Assembly: GCA_005889075.1 (NCBI GenBank)
Contig: VBDQ01000071.1
Coordinates: 1-54,177, forward strand
Source: Chloroflexota bacterium
GTDB lineage: Bacteria; Chloroflexota; Limnocylindria; P2-11E
Direction of reading: 5' to 3'
Length of the DNA: 54,177 nt
Shown: in pieces, positions 41,493-49,192 of the stretch
Layout: each line of letters opens with the position of its first letter
How positions within the stretch are numbered: the first letter of the stretch is position 1
Translations under genes and position numbers: made by a program
The notes under the pieces: model-generated
Told to the model about the DNA's origin: nothing
Databases searched by the model: none
The model's input: only the letters and a program-made list of their open reading frames with translations

Positions 41493-43099
41493 AGCGGGCT
41501 CACGTTCACCGGCGGACTGGTCGCGCCGAGGCTCGCGTTCGCCGTATCCGTGACCGTGATCGTCTGGCCCGGGAGCGTGGGGATCGTCGGGGTCATGAGC
41601 GTGACCGAAAATCCATGGACGCCGCCATCGGCTGCGTTGAACGTGTAATCCGCCGGGAGCGTCGCAAGCGGATCGGAGCTCGTGAAGTGGACCGTTCCCG
41701 TGTAACCCGTTGCCAGGTTGCCGAAGCGATCGTTGAGAGTGACGCTTGCGGCAAAGGCCTGGCCTGGCTTCGCGCTGGCCGGGGTCCTGAGGATCAGGCT
41801 TGCCGCGCTCGCCGCCTGCACGGTGACGGTGAGGGAGCCCGTGACCGACGCGTTCGCCGCATCGGTCGCGGTGATCGTCTGCGGCCCAGCCTTGATGAGG
41901 GTCGCAGAGAAGGTTCCCTGACCGCCGCTCAACGAAGAGTCGGGCGGAAGGATCACCCCGGACGAGGCGTCGGTGCTGGTGAAGTGGACCGTTCCGCCGT
42001 ATCTGGGTGTCAAACTGCCGAAGCGATCCTGCGCCACGACCGTGAAGGTGAAGCCGGCTCCGGCCGTGGGCCCAGTGGCCGCGATGGCGAGCGCGAGACG
42101 CGCCGTCGGCCGAGGCCCACCACCGTAGACGCAGGGCGTTCCCGGCGGTTGCTCAAAGGCGCGTATGTGCCCATCGAAGGCGTCCCTCACCCAGAACACC
42201 GGGACCGCGTAGCTCACGTCGTCGCATTCGAGGTCCTCAGCACTCGTCGGCGAGTCGTACCGGTTGTAGGGATAAACAGCGACCTTGCCGCCGGTCTTTG
42301 TGTACTCGAAGTAATAGGGACAGCCGGCGGCGGTGATGAAGAGATGAGCGCCACCGACCGCGACACCGCTGCTCTGGCTGTAGCCGCACTGCGGATCCAT
42401 GTTGTTCGGCGCGACGTCGATATCGATATATGGCGTGCCCGCCACAAGGTCGGCAGTCCCTGAGCCGTCGGCGAAGGTGTGATAGTGGTAGATGCGCACG
42501 CCCGCGTCCGAGCTGTACCAGATCGTGTCGTCGGCGGCGTCGTACGCGATCTTGATCTCGTTCGGGTAGTCGCCAACAGGTTGGAAGCCCGGCCTATCGG
42601 TTGCCGGATCGATCGTGAATGCGAGCGAGGCGAGGCCACTCTTGGTCAGCAGATAGATCGAGAGGCCGTCGCCGCTGACGGCCCAGAACGCGTCGCGTCC
42701 GGAGTCGTAAGAGAGGGTCATGATTCCCGTCGCCGCTCCCTGGATGGTCACGTCGTATTCGCCCGTCGCCGTGCTCGCTCCGCCCGCCGGCGGCACGTTC
42801 AGTCGATGGAGGACCGAGTCGCCGTATCCGGTGTGATACAGATAGTGCCCATCGAAAGCGATGCTCGGTGCGACGCTTTGCGGATAGCTCGCGACGGCAA
42901 GCACATCGGCAACGAGGTCGCCCGGTGCTGCGAGCGCAGGCTGAACGCGGATCAGCGTGATCTGCAACGCGACGAGCGCGGCGACACCCAGGAGCCGCCA
43001 GCATCGCGCTGCATGATGACCCGCTGGATGAAGGCTATGCCGTTGGCGCACGTTTCCATTCGACGCCAGGAGCGTTGAGGCACAGTGCGCGGGGCGCAT
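41489..43099 (-). CDS. Secreted beta-propeller protein with two Ig-like repeats
   Basis: The 536-residue protein has a signal segment (RLLGVAALVALQITLIRVQPA) and a propeller-like region (about 60-340: DGHYLYHTGYGDSVLHRLNV, DTIWYSSDAGVRIYHYHTFA). Two filamin/Ig-like repeats follow, each with the GTVHFTSTD or GTVHFTSSD strand, the same repeat used in the surface proteins at 49193 and 51694. It probably is an extracellular or cell-surface protein that binds other matrix components. ATG 43099 is chosen; the long polar N-region makes a later start possible. It is the last gene of the minus-strand cluster. Confidence 0.8.
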   Translation of the reverse strand: MRPAHCASTLLASNGNVRQRHSLHPAGHHAARCWRLLGVAALVALQITLIRVQPALAAPGDLVADVLAVASYPQSVAPSIAFDGHYLYHTGYGDSVLHRLNVPPAGGASTATGEYDVTIQGAATGIMTLSYDSGRDAFWAVSGDGLSIYLLTKSGLASLAFTIDPATDRPGFQPVGDYPNEIKIAYDAADDTIWYSSDAGVRIYHYHTFADGSGTADLVAGTPYIDIDVAPNNMDPQCGYSQSSGVAVGGAHLFITAAGCPYYFEYTKTGGKVAVYPYNRYDSPTSAEDLECDDVSYAVPVFWVRDAFDGHIRAFEQPPGTPCVYGGGPRPTARLALAIAATGPTAGAGFTFTVVAQDRFGSLTPRYGGTVHFTSTDASSGVILPPDSSLSGGQGTFSATLIKAGPQTITATDAANASVTGSLTVTVQAASAASLILRTPASAKPGQAFAASVTLNDRFGNLATGYTGTVHFTSSDPLATLPADYTFNAADGGVHGFSVTLMTPTIPTLPGQTITVTDTANASLGATSPPVNVSPL

Positions 43100-43190
43100 G
43101 AGGCCGGATTCGTGGCGTGCGTGCGCGCTGTTGAGGTTCGGGGACCCTCAACGGCCGATGTCGCTTCGTTACGCTACGGCGATGCGGTCG

Positions 43191-44015
43191 TTAGGCGGTC
43201 GGTGCGCGGACAGCCGTCAACGTGTGAGTTGGGGGACGGATCTCCGCGGTATGTGAGGCTGCGCCACGCTCCACAGGCGCGGGCGTAAGCGCGGTCGCCG
43301 AAGGCTGCGGCAGCGGTGCGGCGACCCGCGGGCCCGGCCGCTTGAAGATGTAGCCCACCGCGGGCACCGAGACGATCGTTCCGGGCGCACCGCCTTCGGT
43401 CTCGAATTTTCGCCGGAGGTGGCTGATGTGCGAGCGCAGCGCGTTCGCATCCGCACCCTGGCTTCCCCAGACATACGTGTAGAGCCGGCTCGCCGGGACT
43501 ACGCGACCGGCGTTCGTTGCGAGCAGATAGAGGATCCGGAATTCGGTGGGGGTGAGCCGTACATCTTTGTCGAGCCAGCTCACCTCGTATGTCTGCGGGT
43601 CGAGCGTGAGGCCGTCGAGCTGCAACCGAGGCTCGGAGACCTCCTGCGTGACGGTCTTCGCCCGACGAAGGATGGCCCGAACGCGTGCTATGAGCTCCCG
43701 GAATTCAAACGGCTTTGGCACGAAGTCGTCAGTGCCGAGATTGAAGGCCCGCAGGATATCCTGAGCGTCTCGTCGCCCGGTCACGATAAGCACGGGCGTG
43801 TTGCCGTCCTCGCGGATGCGACGTAAGACCTCGAATCCGTCGAGGCTGGGCAGGCCAAGGTCGAGGATGACAAGATCGGGCTGGTCGGCCTTCCATCGCC
43901 GGATCGCCTGGGCACCATCGGATGCTTCGGCGACGACGAAACGCTCACGGCGAAGGACGTACGCGGTCAGATCGAGCATGTCGGGATCGTCTTCGACGAG
44001 TAACAACTTGATCAC
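43191..44015 (-). CDS. OmpR-family response regulator (first)
   Basis: The 274-residue protein has a receiver (LLLVEDDPDMLDLTAYVLRR, acceptor Asp in LVILDLGLPSLDGFEV, VPKPF) and a winged-helix output domain (VRLTPTEFRILYLLATNAGR, LRSHISHLRRKFE, VPAVGYIFKRPG). A Pro/Ala/Thr-rich tail of about 45 residues is appended. The frame extends upstream, but GTG 44015 gives the family N-terminus (VIKLLLVED). No kinase is adjacent. It probably controls the neighbouring surface genes. Confidence 0.93.
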   Translation of the reverse strand: MIKLLLVEDDPDMLDLTAYVLRRERFVVAEASDGAQAIRRWKADQPDLVILDLGLPSLDGFEVLRRIREDGNTPVLIVTGRRDAQDILRAFNLGTDDFVPKPFEFRELIARVRAILRRAKTVTQEVSEPRLQLDGLTLDPQTYEVSWLDKDVRLTPTEFRILYLLATNAGRVVPASRLYTYVWGSQGADANALRSHISHLRRKFETEGGAPGTIVSVPAVGYIFKRPGPRVAAPLPQPSATALTPAPVERGAASHTAEIRPPTHTLTAVRAPTA

Positions 44016-44107
44016 AAGACCCGGACCTCTTCCATCTGTTATGAGGTCACGAGGCCGCAAGGAAAATGCCTTCGTGTGGTGACTTTTATGGAGCGTTTAG
44101 GAACAAG

Positions 44108-44146
44108 GGCGTTACCAAAACCGTATTGCCGCGACAAAGGCGTTAC
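44108..44146. promoter_or_regulatory. Direct repeats GGCGTTAC between the two regulator genes
   Basis: GGCGTTAC occurs at 44108-44115 and again at 44139-44146, 31 bases apart (about three helical turns), with a weaker GCGTTTAG at 44093. The region separates the two response regulator genes and has no gene, so it may bind one of them. Confidence 0.35.
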
Positions 44147-44886
44147 TAGGAGCGGTGGCTCTCCTGCCTGGCCACGCTCGGTCGGAGCTTCAAACCGACC
44201 CCAGGTATCGTTTCGATGAAGCGTCGTCGTTGACCGTCGTCGCCCAATTTCCGCCGCAATCGGTGCACCGTCACACGGACGACCTCCCGGGCGGGACTGT
44301 CGTCGTATCCCCAAACGTATTTCGCCAATGCCGCCGTTGGGACCACCGAGTTGCTGTTACGCATCAGATACTCGAGAAGCCGGAACTCCGTCCCGGTGAG
44401 TCGCAGGTCGTGCCCATCGAGCTGGAGGGTGCGCTCCCGGACGTCGAGACGAAGCGGTCCGACCTCCAGGACGGCCGCCGGGGCGCCGTTGCCGTCGAGC
44501 TCCGCGCGGCGCGCCTGCGCCTTGATGCGCGCGACGAGCTCTCGATGCCCGAACGGCTTGACGACGTAGTCATCCGCACCGAGGTCGAGTGCGCGGACCT
44601 TGTCATCTTCGGCTCCGCGCGCAGTCAGAACGAGGATCGGCATCTTCGGGCTTCGTCGGCGCAGCTCGGCGAGAAGCTCGAATCCATCCCAGGGCCGAAG
44701 ATTGAGATCGACGACCGCAAGACTGGGATGTTCCTTCTCGAAGAGCTCGAGTGCTCCCTGGGGCTCTGTCGCGGACAGTGGGATCAGCCCAGCTTGATCG
44801 ACAAGGAACGCCAGCAAGTCAACGAGATCCTTCTCGTCGTCGACAAGCAAGACGCGAAAACGCCCCGTCAAACCGTTGCCGCTCAT
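44146..44886 (-). CDS. OmpR-family response regulator (second)
   Basis: The 246-residue protein has a receiver (FRVLLVDDEKDLVDLLAFLV, acceptor Asp in LAVVDLNLRPWDGFELL, VVKPFGHREL) and a winged helix (LRLTGTEFRLLEYLMRNSNS, VVRVTVHRLRRKLGDD, PGVGLKLRP). ATG 44886 is chosen over the upstream frame extension because it puts the receiver at residue 10. It is followed by the GGCGTTAC repeats and the other regulator. No histidine kinase lies nearby on this strand. Confidence 0.93.
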   Translation of the reverse strand: MSGNGLTGRFRVLLVDDEKDLVDLLAFLVDQAGLIPLSATEPQGALELFEKEHPSLAVVDLNLRPWDGFELLAELRRRSPKMPILVLTARGAEDDKVRALDLGADDYVVKPFGHRELVARIKAQARRAELDGNGAPAAVLEVGPLRLDVRERTLQLDGHDLRLTGTEFRLLEYLMRNSNSVVPTAALAKYVWGYDDSPAREVVRVTVHRLRRKLGDDGQRRRFIETIPGVGLKLRPSVARQESHRS

Positions 44887-45007
44887 CCCCCTGCGTCCCG
44901 TGCGGTTGAAGCATACAAGCAAGTGGCTTGCCCATCAGGTGGATCGCCGGCAATGCGGCGGCCGAGTTGGCAGGCCTCCGGCTGGACGTCATGCACGGCG
45001 TGCCGGC

Positions 45008-45751
45008 TTAGTCGACGACGATGTCCCAGCGGCTATAGAACGCGAGACGCGTGCCCGAGATGTGGAAGATCGGCCGTTCGAGCGACGGCGCGAGAGCATT
45101 GAGGTACGTATAGACGCTCGGGCAGTGCGTGTAGTCGTCCCACACGATCGATCCAAGCTCCGAAAGCATCCCGAACGCCGCACCGGTAGCGGCTCCGACG
45201 TGGCGGCACTCATGCCCCATATCGACGCGGACGAGATCGATCGACCCGCTGTAGGGCGAGAAGTCGAAGTCGGTCGGGTCGCCACGCAGCTCGGTGATCC
45301 GCGCCTCTTCGGGAGTCCCCGCGTACCCGGCGGGACCGCCTTGACGCGGATGCGGATCGAGCGTGTAGATCAGAGCCTTGGGGACGTTGTGGGCGAGGAG
45401 CCAGCTGGTCTCGCCGGCAAACGTGCCCATCTCGAAGATCCGGTCGCATTCAAGTAGGGTCGCGAGTGCGCACAGGACCAACGGACCGTGACGTACGACG
45501 GGACCGTCGACGCGCACGTTCCGGATGCCGCGAATGCTGGTGAGCTCGATCATGCGGACATTGGGGGCACCAAACCGTTTGACATCGATCCACACGTCCC
45601 TCAGTAACCGACTTCGGAACCCCCGTCGCTCGACGACCGTTCGCCTCGCGACTCCGCGGACGACCGTCGGGACGATCCGCCACGATCGCGCGTGCCGGAT
45701 CGGGATCGGGACATCTTCCGGTGCCGGAGTGCGCATTGGCGTCGGGCTCAC
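45008..45751 (-). CDS. Class I SAM methyltransferase (Methyltransf_24-like)
   Basis: The 247-residue protein has a Rossmann methyltransferase core: IFEMGTFAGETSWLLAHNVP (SAM site), LIYTLDPHPRQGG, IDLVRVDMGHECRHV and IVWDDYTHCPSVYTYLNAL. This layout, with a polar acidic loop (VWDDY), fits small-molecule or sugar O-methyltransferases. The N-terminus is Arg-rich, and a start at the ATG 45736 is an alternative to GTG 45751. It is in the polysaccharide gene cluster, so a sugar target is likely. Confidence 0.82.
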   Translation of the reverse strand: MSPTPMRTPAPEDVPIPIRHARSWRIVPTVVRGVARRTVVERRGFRSRLLRDVWIDVKRFGAPNVRMIELTSIRGIRNVRVDGPVVRHGPLVLCALATLLECDRIFEMGTFAGETSWLLAHNVPKALIYTLDPHPRQGGPAGYAGTPEEARITELRGDPTDFDFSPYSGSIDLVRVDMGHECRHVGAATGAAFGMLSELGSIVWDDYTHCPSVYTYLNALAPSLERPIFHISGTRLAFYSRWDIVVD

Positions 45752-45769
45752 CGGCCCCCGGCCATCGTC

Positions 45770-46777
45770 TCAGGCGACCGCTCTTGCTACCGCAGGAGCG
45801 TGTCTCGCGACCCTACTGCTGGCGCGGGCGCATTGGTCTTGCTCGGAGCGAAACCAGCCGATCTCTTCGGAGATCCCTTCGGGCAACGAGCGCCGCGCGA
45901 CGAACCCCAAGGCGGTGCGGGCCGCCTCGGTATCGCAGACGATCTGGAGCCGCCGCCCTGCGCCTGGTTGAGCGGGCGCGCTCAAGATCGGCGTGGACGT
46001 GTCGGCAAGCTTCAGCACGAGCTTGGCGAGATCGATCGTCGTCGTACCGATCCCTGTGCCGACGTTGAACACACCCGCAGCTCTGCGCCTCAGCGCCTCC
46101 ATCGTTGCATCCACGACGTCCGCGACGTGGACGTAGTCGTGCTCGTCTTGACCATCGCCGTTCACAATCAGCGGCGTGCCCGCGAGGGTCGCGCGGATGA
46201 AATTCGGGATCGCCCGTGGCACCACCTCGCCCGGCCCATACACGGTCGAGTAACGCAAGATGCTTGCGGTCGCCGCGTCCGCGCCGCAGAGCAGCTGGAT
46301 TGCCTCCTCGCAGACGAGCTTCGCGATCGCGTAGGGCGTTGACGGCGAAGGCCGATCGTCCTCGCTCACCGGCGAATGCGGCGGGACTCCGTAAACGCTT
46401 ACGGAGCTCGCGAAGACCACGTGTGGACGACTGCGAAGCGCCGCCCGCACGAGACGAAGGGTCGGGGACACGTTGCAGGTCAACTCGTCGAGCAGCCTTT
46501 GCGCCGGCGACGACGAGGTTGGCATGACGTAGCCGAGGAGCAGGAGTGCGTCCGCGCTCCGGAGGATGCGCGGAAGCAGATCCTCGTCCGTGAATGAGCC
46601 GTCGCAGCGCAAGAACCGCACGATGCCCTTTTCGACGAGCGACGCGGTGTACCGCGACTTACCCGTGTGTGGGCCGATCAGCGTCACATCCATCCCCGCG
46701 CCCACGAGTCGCGCGAGGAGATAGGACCCGATGAAGCCGCCGCCCCCGGTCATGACCACGCGGATCGGCTCAGCCAT
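45770..46777 (-). CDS. NAD-dependent epimerase/dehydratase
   Basis: The 335-residue short-chain dehydrogenase-like protein starts with VVMTGGGGFIGSYLLARLVG (nucleotide site), followed by FASSVSVYGV, the catalytic YAIAK pair and PYAIAKLVCEE, then GEVVPRAIPNFIRATLAGTP and NGDGQDEHDYVHVADVVDAT, the nucleotide-sugar epimerase signature. It likely modifies a nucleotide sugar for polysaccharide. ATG 46777 overlaps the end of the glycosyltransferase gene by eight bases. Confidence 0.92.
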   Translation of the reverse strand: MAEPIRVVMTGGGGFIGSYLLARLVGAGMDVTLIGPHTGKSRYTASLVEKGIVRFLRCDGSFTDEDLLPRILRSADALLLLGYVMPTSSSPAQRLLDELTCNVSPTLRLVRAALRSRPHVVFASSVSVYGVPPHSPVSEDDRPSPSTPYAIAKLVCEEAIQLLCGADAATASILRYSTVYGPGEVVPRAIPNFIRATLAGTPLIVNGDGQDEHDYVHVADVVDATMEALRRRAAGVFNVGTGIGTTTIDLAKLVLKLADTSTPILSAPAQPGAGRRLQIVCDTEAARTALGFVARRSLPEGISEEIGWFRSEQDQCARASSRVARHAPAVARAVA

Positions 46778-48029
46778 GTGTCGATGGAACCTCATCCGGA
46801 TTGAGGAACGCTGCGGTGGCGCCATGATCTTTCCCGGCGTCCCCGCGCGCGCGGCCCTGCCAGTCTCGGCGGCCCACGCCGAACGCCGCACGGCTGAGCA
46901 CCCAAGCCTTCCAAAGGCAGTAGCTCGGCGCCCAGACCAGTATTCGCAGGAAGACGCTCGGGCCCAAGCCGCCGAGCACGGCCCCGCGAAGGACATAGCC
47001 AAAGAGGCATGCGAGAGCGATGGTCGCAAGGACCGTGAGCGCCACCCATCCCGCCGCCATTCCAATCACGAACGCCGCTAGGCCGCCAGGGGCGAGCAGC
47101 GCGAGCGGTGGGTTGAACCCGGCCAGTGACGCGCACAGCGCGTTGAGATCGCGTCTTCGCAGGCCTGTTGCGGCGAGTGCGCTGAGCTCGCGGACGTAAT
47201 CGAACCTGCCGCGCTCCCAGCGCAGCGCCTGAGAGCCGGCCTCGCGTAGCGTCACCGGCATGGTCGAGCGAACCGTCGCGTCGGTGGCTAGCTCGACCCG
47301 GTAGCCGCCGCGGACAAGCCGCAAAAACAGCTCGGCGTCCTCGACCACCGAAGACTCGCTCCAGCGGTAGCGGCGGCAAAGCGCGGCGTCGATGCACATC
47401 CCGTTTCCAAAGAGCCCGCTCGAACCGCCGAGACGCTCGTACGCCAGCGGCCGAAGGTGGCAACCAAGCTCGAAAGCGAGCTCACGGATGCGGACGAGGG
47501 GACGGTCGTCCACGACTTTGACGAGATTGAGCGCCTGCGCCACGACGGCCCCGCCCCGCAGATGACGGCCCATCGCGTGGAGAAAATCGGGCGAGAGCTC
47601 GCTGTCCGCGTCCACGATCACGAACGCATCGACGTGGCGATGCTCCGCGAGCACCTCGTCTACGAGCCAGTTCAGCGCGGCCCCCTTTCCGGGGCGATGG
47701 GGATCGGTGCGCTCGTGGACGCAGGTCCCCCGGTCGCGTGCGATAGCGGCGGTGTCGTCGGAGCAGTTGTCGGCGACGACGTGCACGCTGAAGCGGTCGC
47801 GGGGGTATTCGAGTCCAGCAAGGCTCGCGAGAGTCCGTGCGATGACGCGCTCCTCGTCGTGAGCGGGCACGAGGATGGCGAACGTTTCGCGGTCGGCACT
47901 GGGTCCGACGCGCGGCCGCGCGCGCCGGGGCAGGAGGCTGACCGCAGCCAGGAAGGCGAGGTACGCCGATGGAAGCGTGATCAGCAAACCCACAATCGTC
48001 GCCGCGATATCGTGGAGATGAGCGCTCAT
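46770..48029 (-). CDS. Family 2 glycosyltransferase with membrane segments
   Basis: The 419-residue protein starts with a membrane helix (IVGLLITLPSAYLAFLAAVS), then the GT-A domain: FAILVPAHDEERVIARTLAS, VHVVADNCSDDTAA, VIVDADSEL (metal-binding DAD) and the QALRWERGRF motif used by processive synthases. The C-terminal part has four membrane segments. It probably polymerises or transfers a sugar for an extracellular polysaccharide. Start ATG 48029 is four bases from the wecB stop. Confidence 0.92.
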   Translation of the reverse strand: MSAHLHDIAATIVGLLITLPSAYLAFLAAVSLLPRRARPRVGPSADRETFAILVPAHDEERVIARTLASLAGLEYPRDRFSVHVVADNCSDDTAAIARDRGTCVHERTDPHRPGKGAALNWLVDEVLAEHRHVDAFVIVDADSELSPDFLHAMGRHLRGGAVVAQALNLVKVVDDRPLVRIRELAFELGCHLRPLAYERLGGSSGLFGNGMCIDAALCRRYRWSESSVVEDAELFLRLVRGGYRVELATDATVRSTMPVTLREAGSQALRWERGRFDYVRELSALAATGLRRRDLNALCASLAGFNPPLALLAPGGLAAFVIGMAAGWVALTVLATIALACLFGYVLRGAVLGGLGPSVFLRILVWAPSYCLWKAWVLSRAAFGVGRRDWQGRARGDAGKDHGATAAFLNPDEVPSTHG

Positions 48030-48032
48030 CGC

Positions 48033-49187
48033 TCACGCCGCCGCTTTGCTGGCCTTGTCGGTCCGGCGGAGCACGCTCACGATCCGGTCGCCGGCACGTC
48101 CGTCGCCGAATGGGTTCGCGACCTGAGCCATGCGAGCGTAGGCTTCCGCGTCCTCGAGGAGCCGACGCGCTTCACGGACGATCACCTCTTCATCGGTCCC
48201 GACGATCCGCGCGCAGCCCGCCTCGACGGCCTCCGGCCGCTCGGTCGCCGCGCGGAGCACGAGGACCGGCTTCGCGAGGCTCGGTGCTTCTTCTTGTATC
48301 CCTCCGGAATCGGTGAGGATGATCGTGCTGCGGCGCATCAGCTGTAGGAGCGACGCATAGTCGAGGGGCGGAATCAAGCTGATCCTGGGATGGCCGTCAA
48401 GACGCTCGTGCACGGCGTCGCCGACGTTCGGGTTGAGGTGGACCGGATAAACGATCTGGATGTCAGGGACGTCATCGGCGAGGCGGCGCAGTGCCCGGCA
48501 GATGGCGGCGAGGCCGCGACCGAAGCTCTCCCTGCGATGGGCCGTGACGAGAACGATGCGCCGTCCGGGCGGGAGAGCGGCGAGCGGACTCGAAAGGACG
48601 TCGTATTCGAGCGCGACGACGTGCCGAAGTGCGTCGATAACCGTGTTGCCCGTCACGAACACCGTCGCCGGATCGGCTCCCTCGCGCAGGAGATTGCGGC
48701 GAGCGCGCTCCGTCGGGGCGAAGTGCAGATCGGCAAGGATGTCTGCAATGCGCCGATTTGCCTCCTCGGGGAAGGGTTGGCGCATGTCTCCGGTGCGCAG
48801 GCCCGCCTCGACGTGTGCAACCCGCACGTTTTGATAGAAGGCCGCGAGCGATGCGGCGAATGCGGTCGTGGTGTCACCCTGCACGACGACCCATTCGGGT
48901 CGCAGGTCCTCGAGGATCCTCGTCATCTCGGTGAGGACCGCGGACGTTAGCCCTGCGAGCTTCTGATTCGGGCTCATGAGGTCGAGGTCGCGATCCGGCG
49001 AGATCGCGAACAGATCGAGGATCGGCCGTAGCATCTCCCGATGCTGCCCGGTCACACAGACCTTCACGTCGAACTGATCGGCTGCGCGCCGTAGTGCGTC
49101 GATCACAGGCGCGAGCTTTATCGCCTCTGGTCGCGTGCCCAGAACGACGAGAACCCGCGATCGATCCGGTTGTTCGCGGGTCCCCAT
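48033..49187 (-). CDS. wecB: UDP-N-acetylglucosamine 2-epimerase (non-hydrolysing)
   Basis: The 384-residue enzyme interconverts UDP-GlcNAc and UDP-ManNAc. It has VLVVLGTRPEAIKLAPVIDA, VCVTGQHREML, VVQGDTTTAFAASLAAF, HVEAGLRTGDMRQPFPEEAN, VTAHRRESFGRGL and LTDSGGIQEEAPSLAKPVLV. It supplies ManNAc for the polysaccharide built by the next genes. ATG 49187 is five bases after the upstream gene. Confidence 0.95.
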   Translation of the reverse strand: MGTREQPDRSRVLVVLGTRPEAIKLAPVIDALRRAADQFDVKVCVTGQHREMLRPILDLFAISPDRDLDLMSPNQKLAGLTSAVLTEMTRILEDLRPEWVVVQGDTTTAFAASLAAFYQNVRVAHVEAGLRTGDMRQPFPEEANRRIADILADLHFAPTERARRNLLREGADPATVFVTGNTVIDALRHVVALEYDVLSSPLAALPPGRRIVLVTAHRRESFGRGLAAICRALRRLADDVPDIQIVYPVHLNPNVGDAVHERLDGHPRISLIPPLDYASLLQLMRRSTIILTDSGGIQEEAPSLAKPVLVLRAATERPEAVEAGCARIVGTDEEVIVREARRLLEDAEAYARMAQVANPFGDGRAGDRIVSVLRRTDKASKAAA

Positions 49188-49192
49188 GGCTC

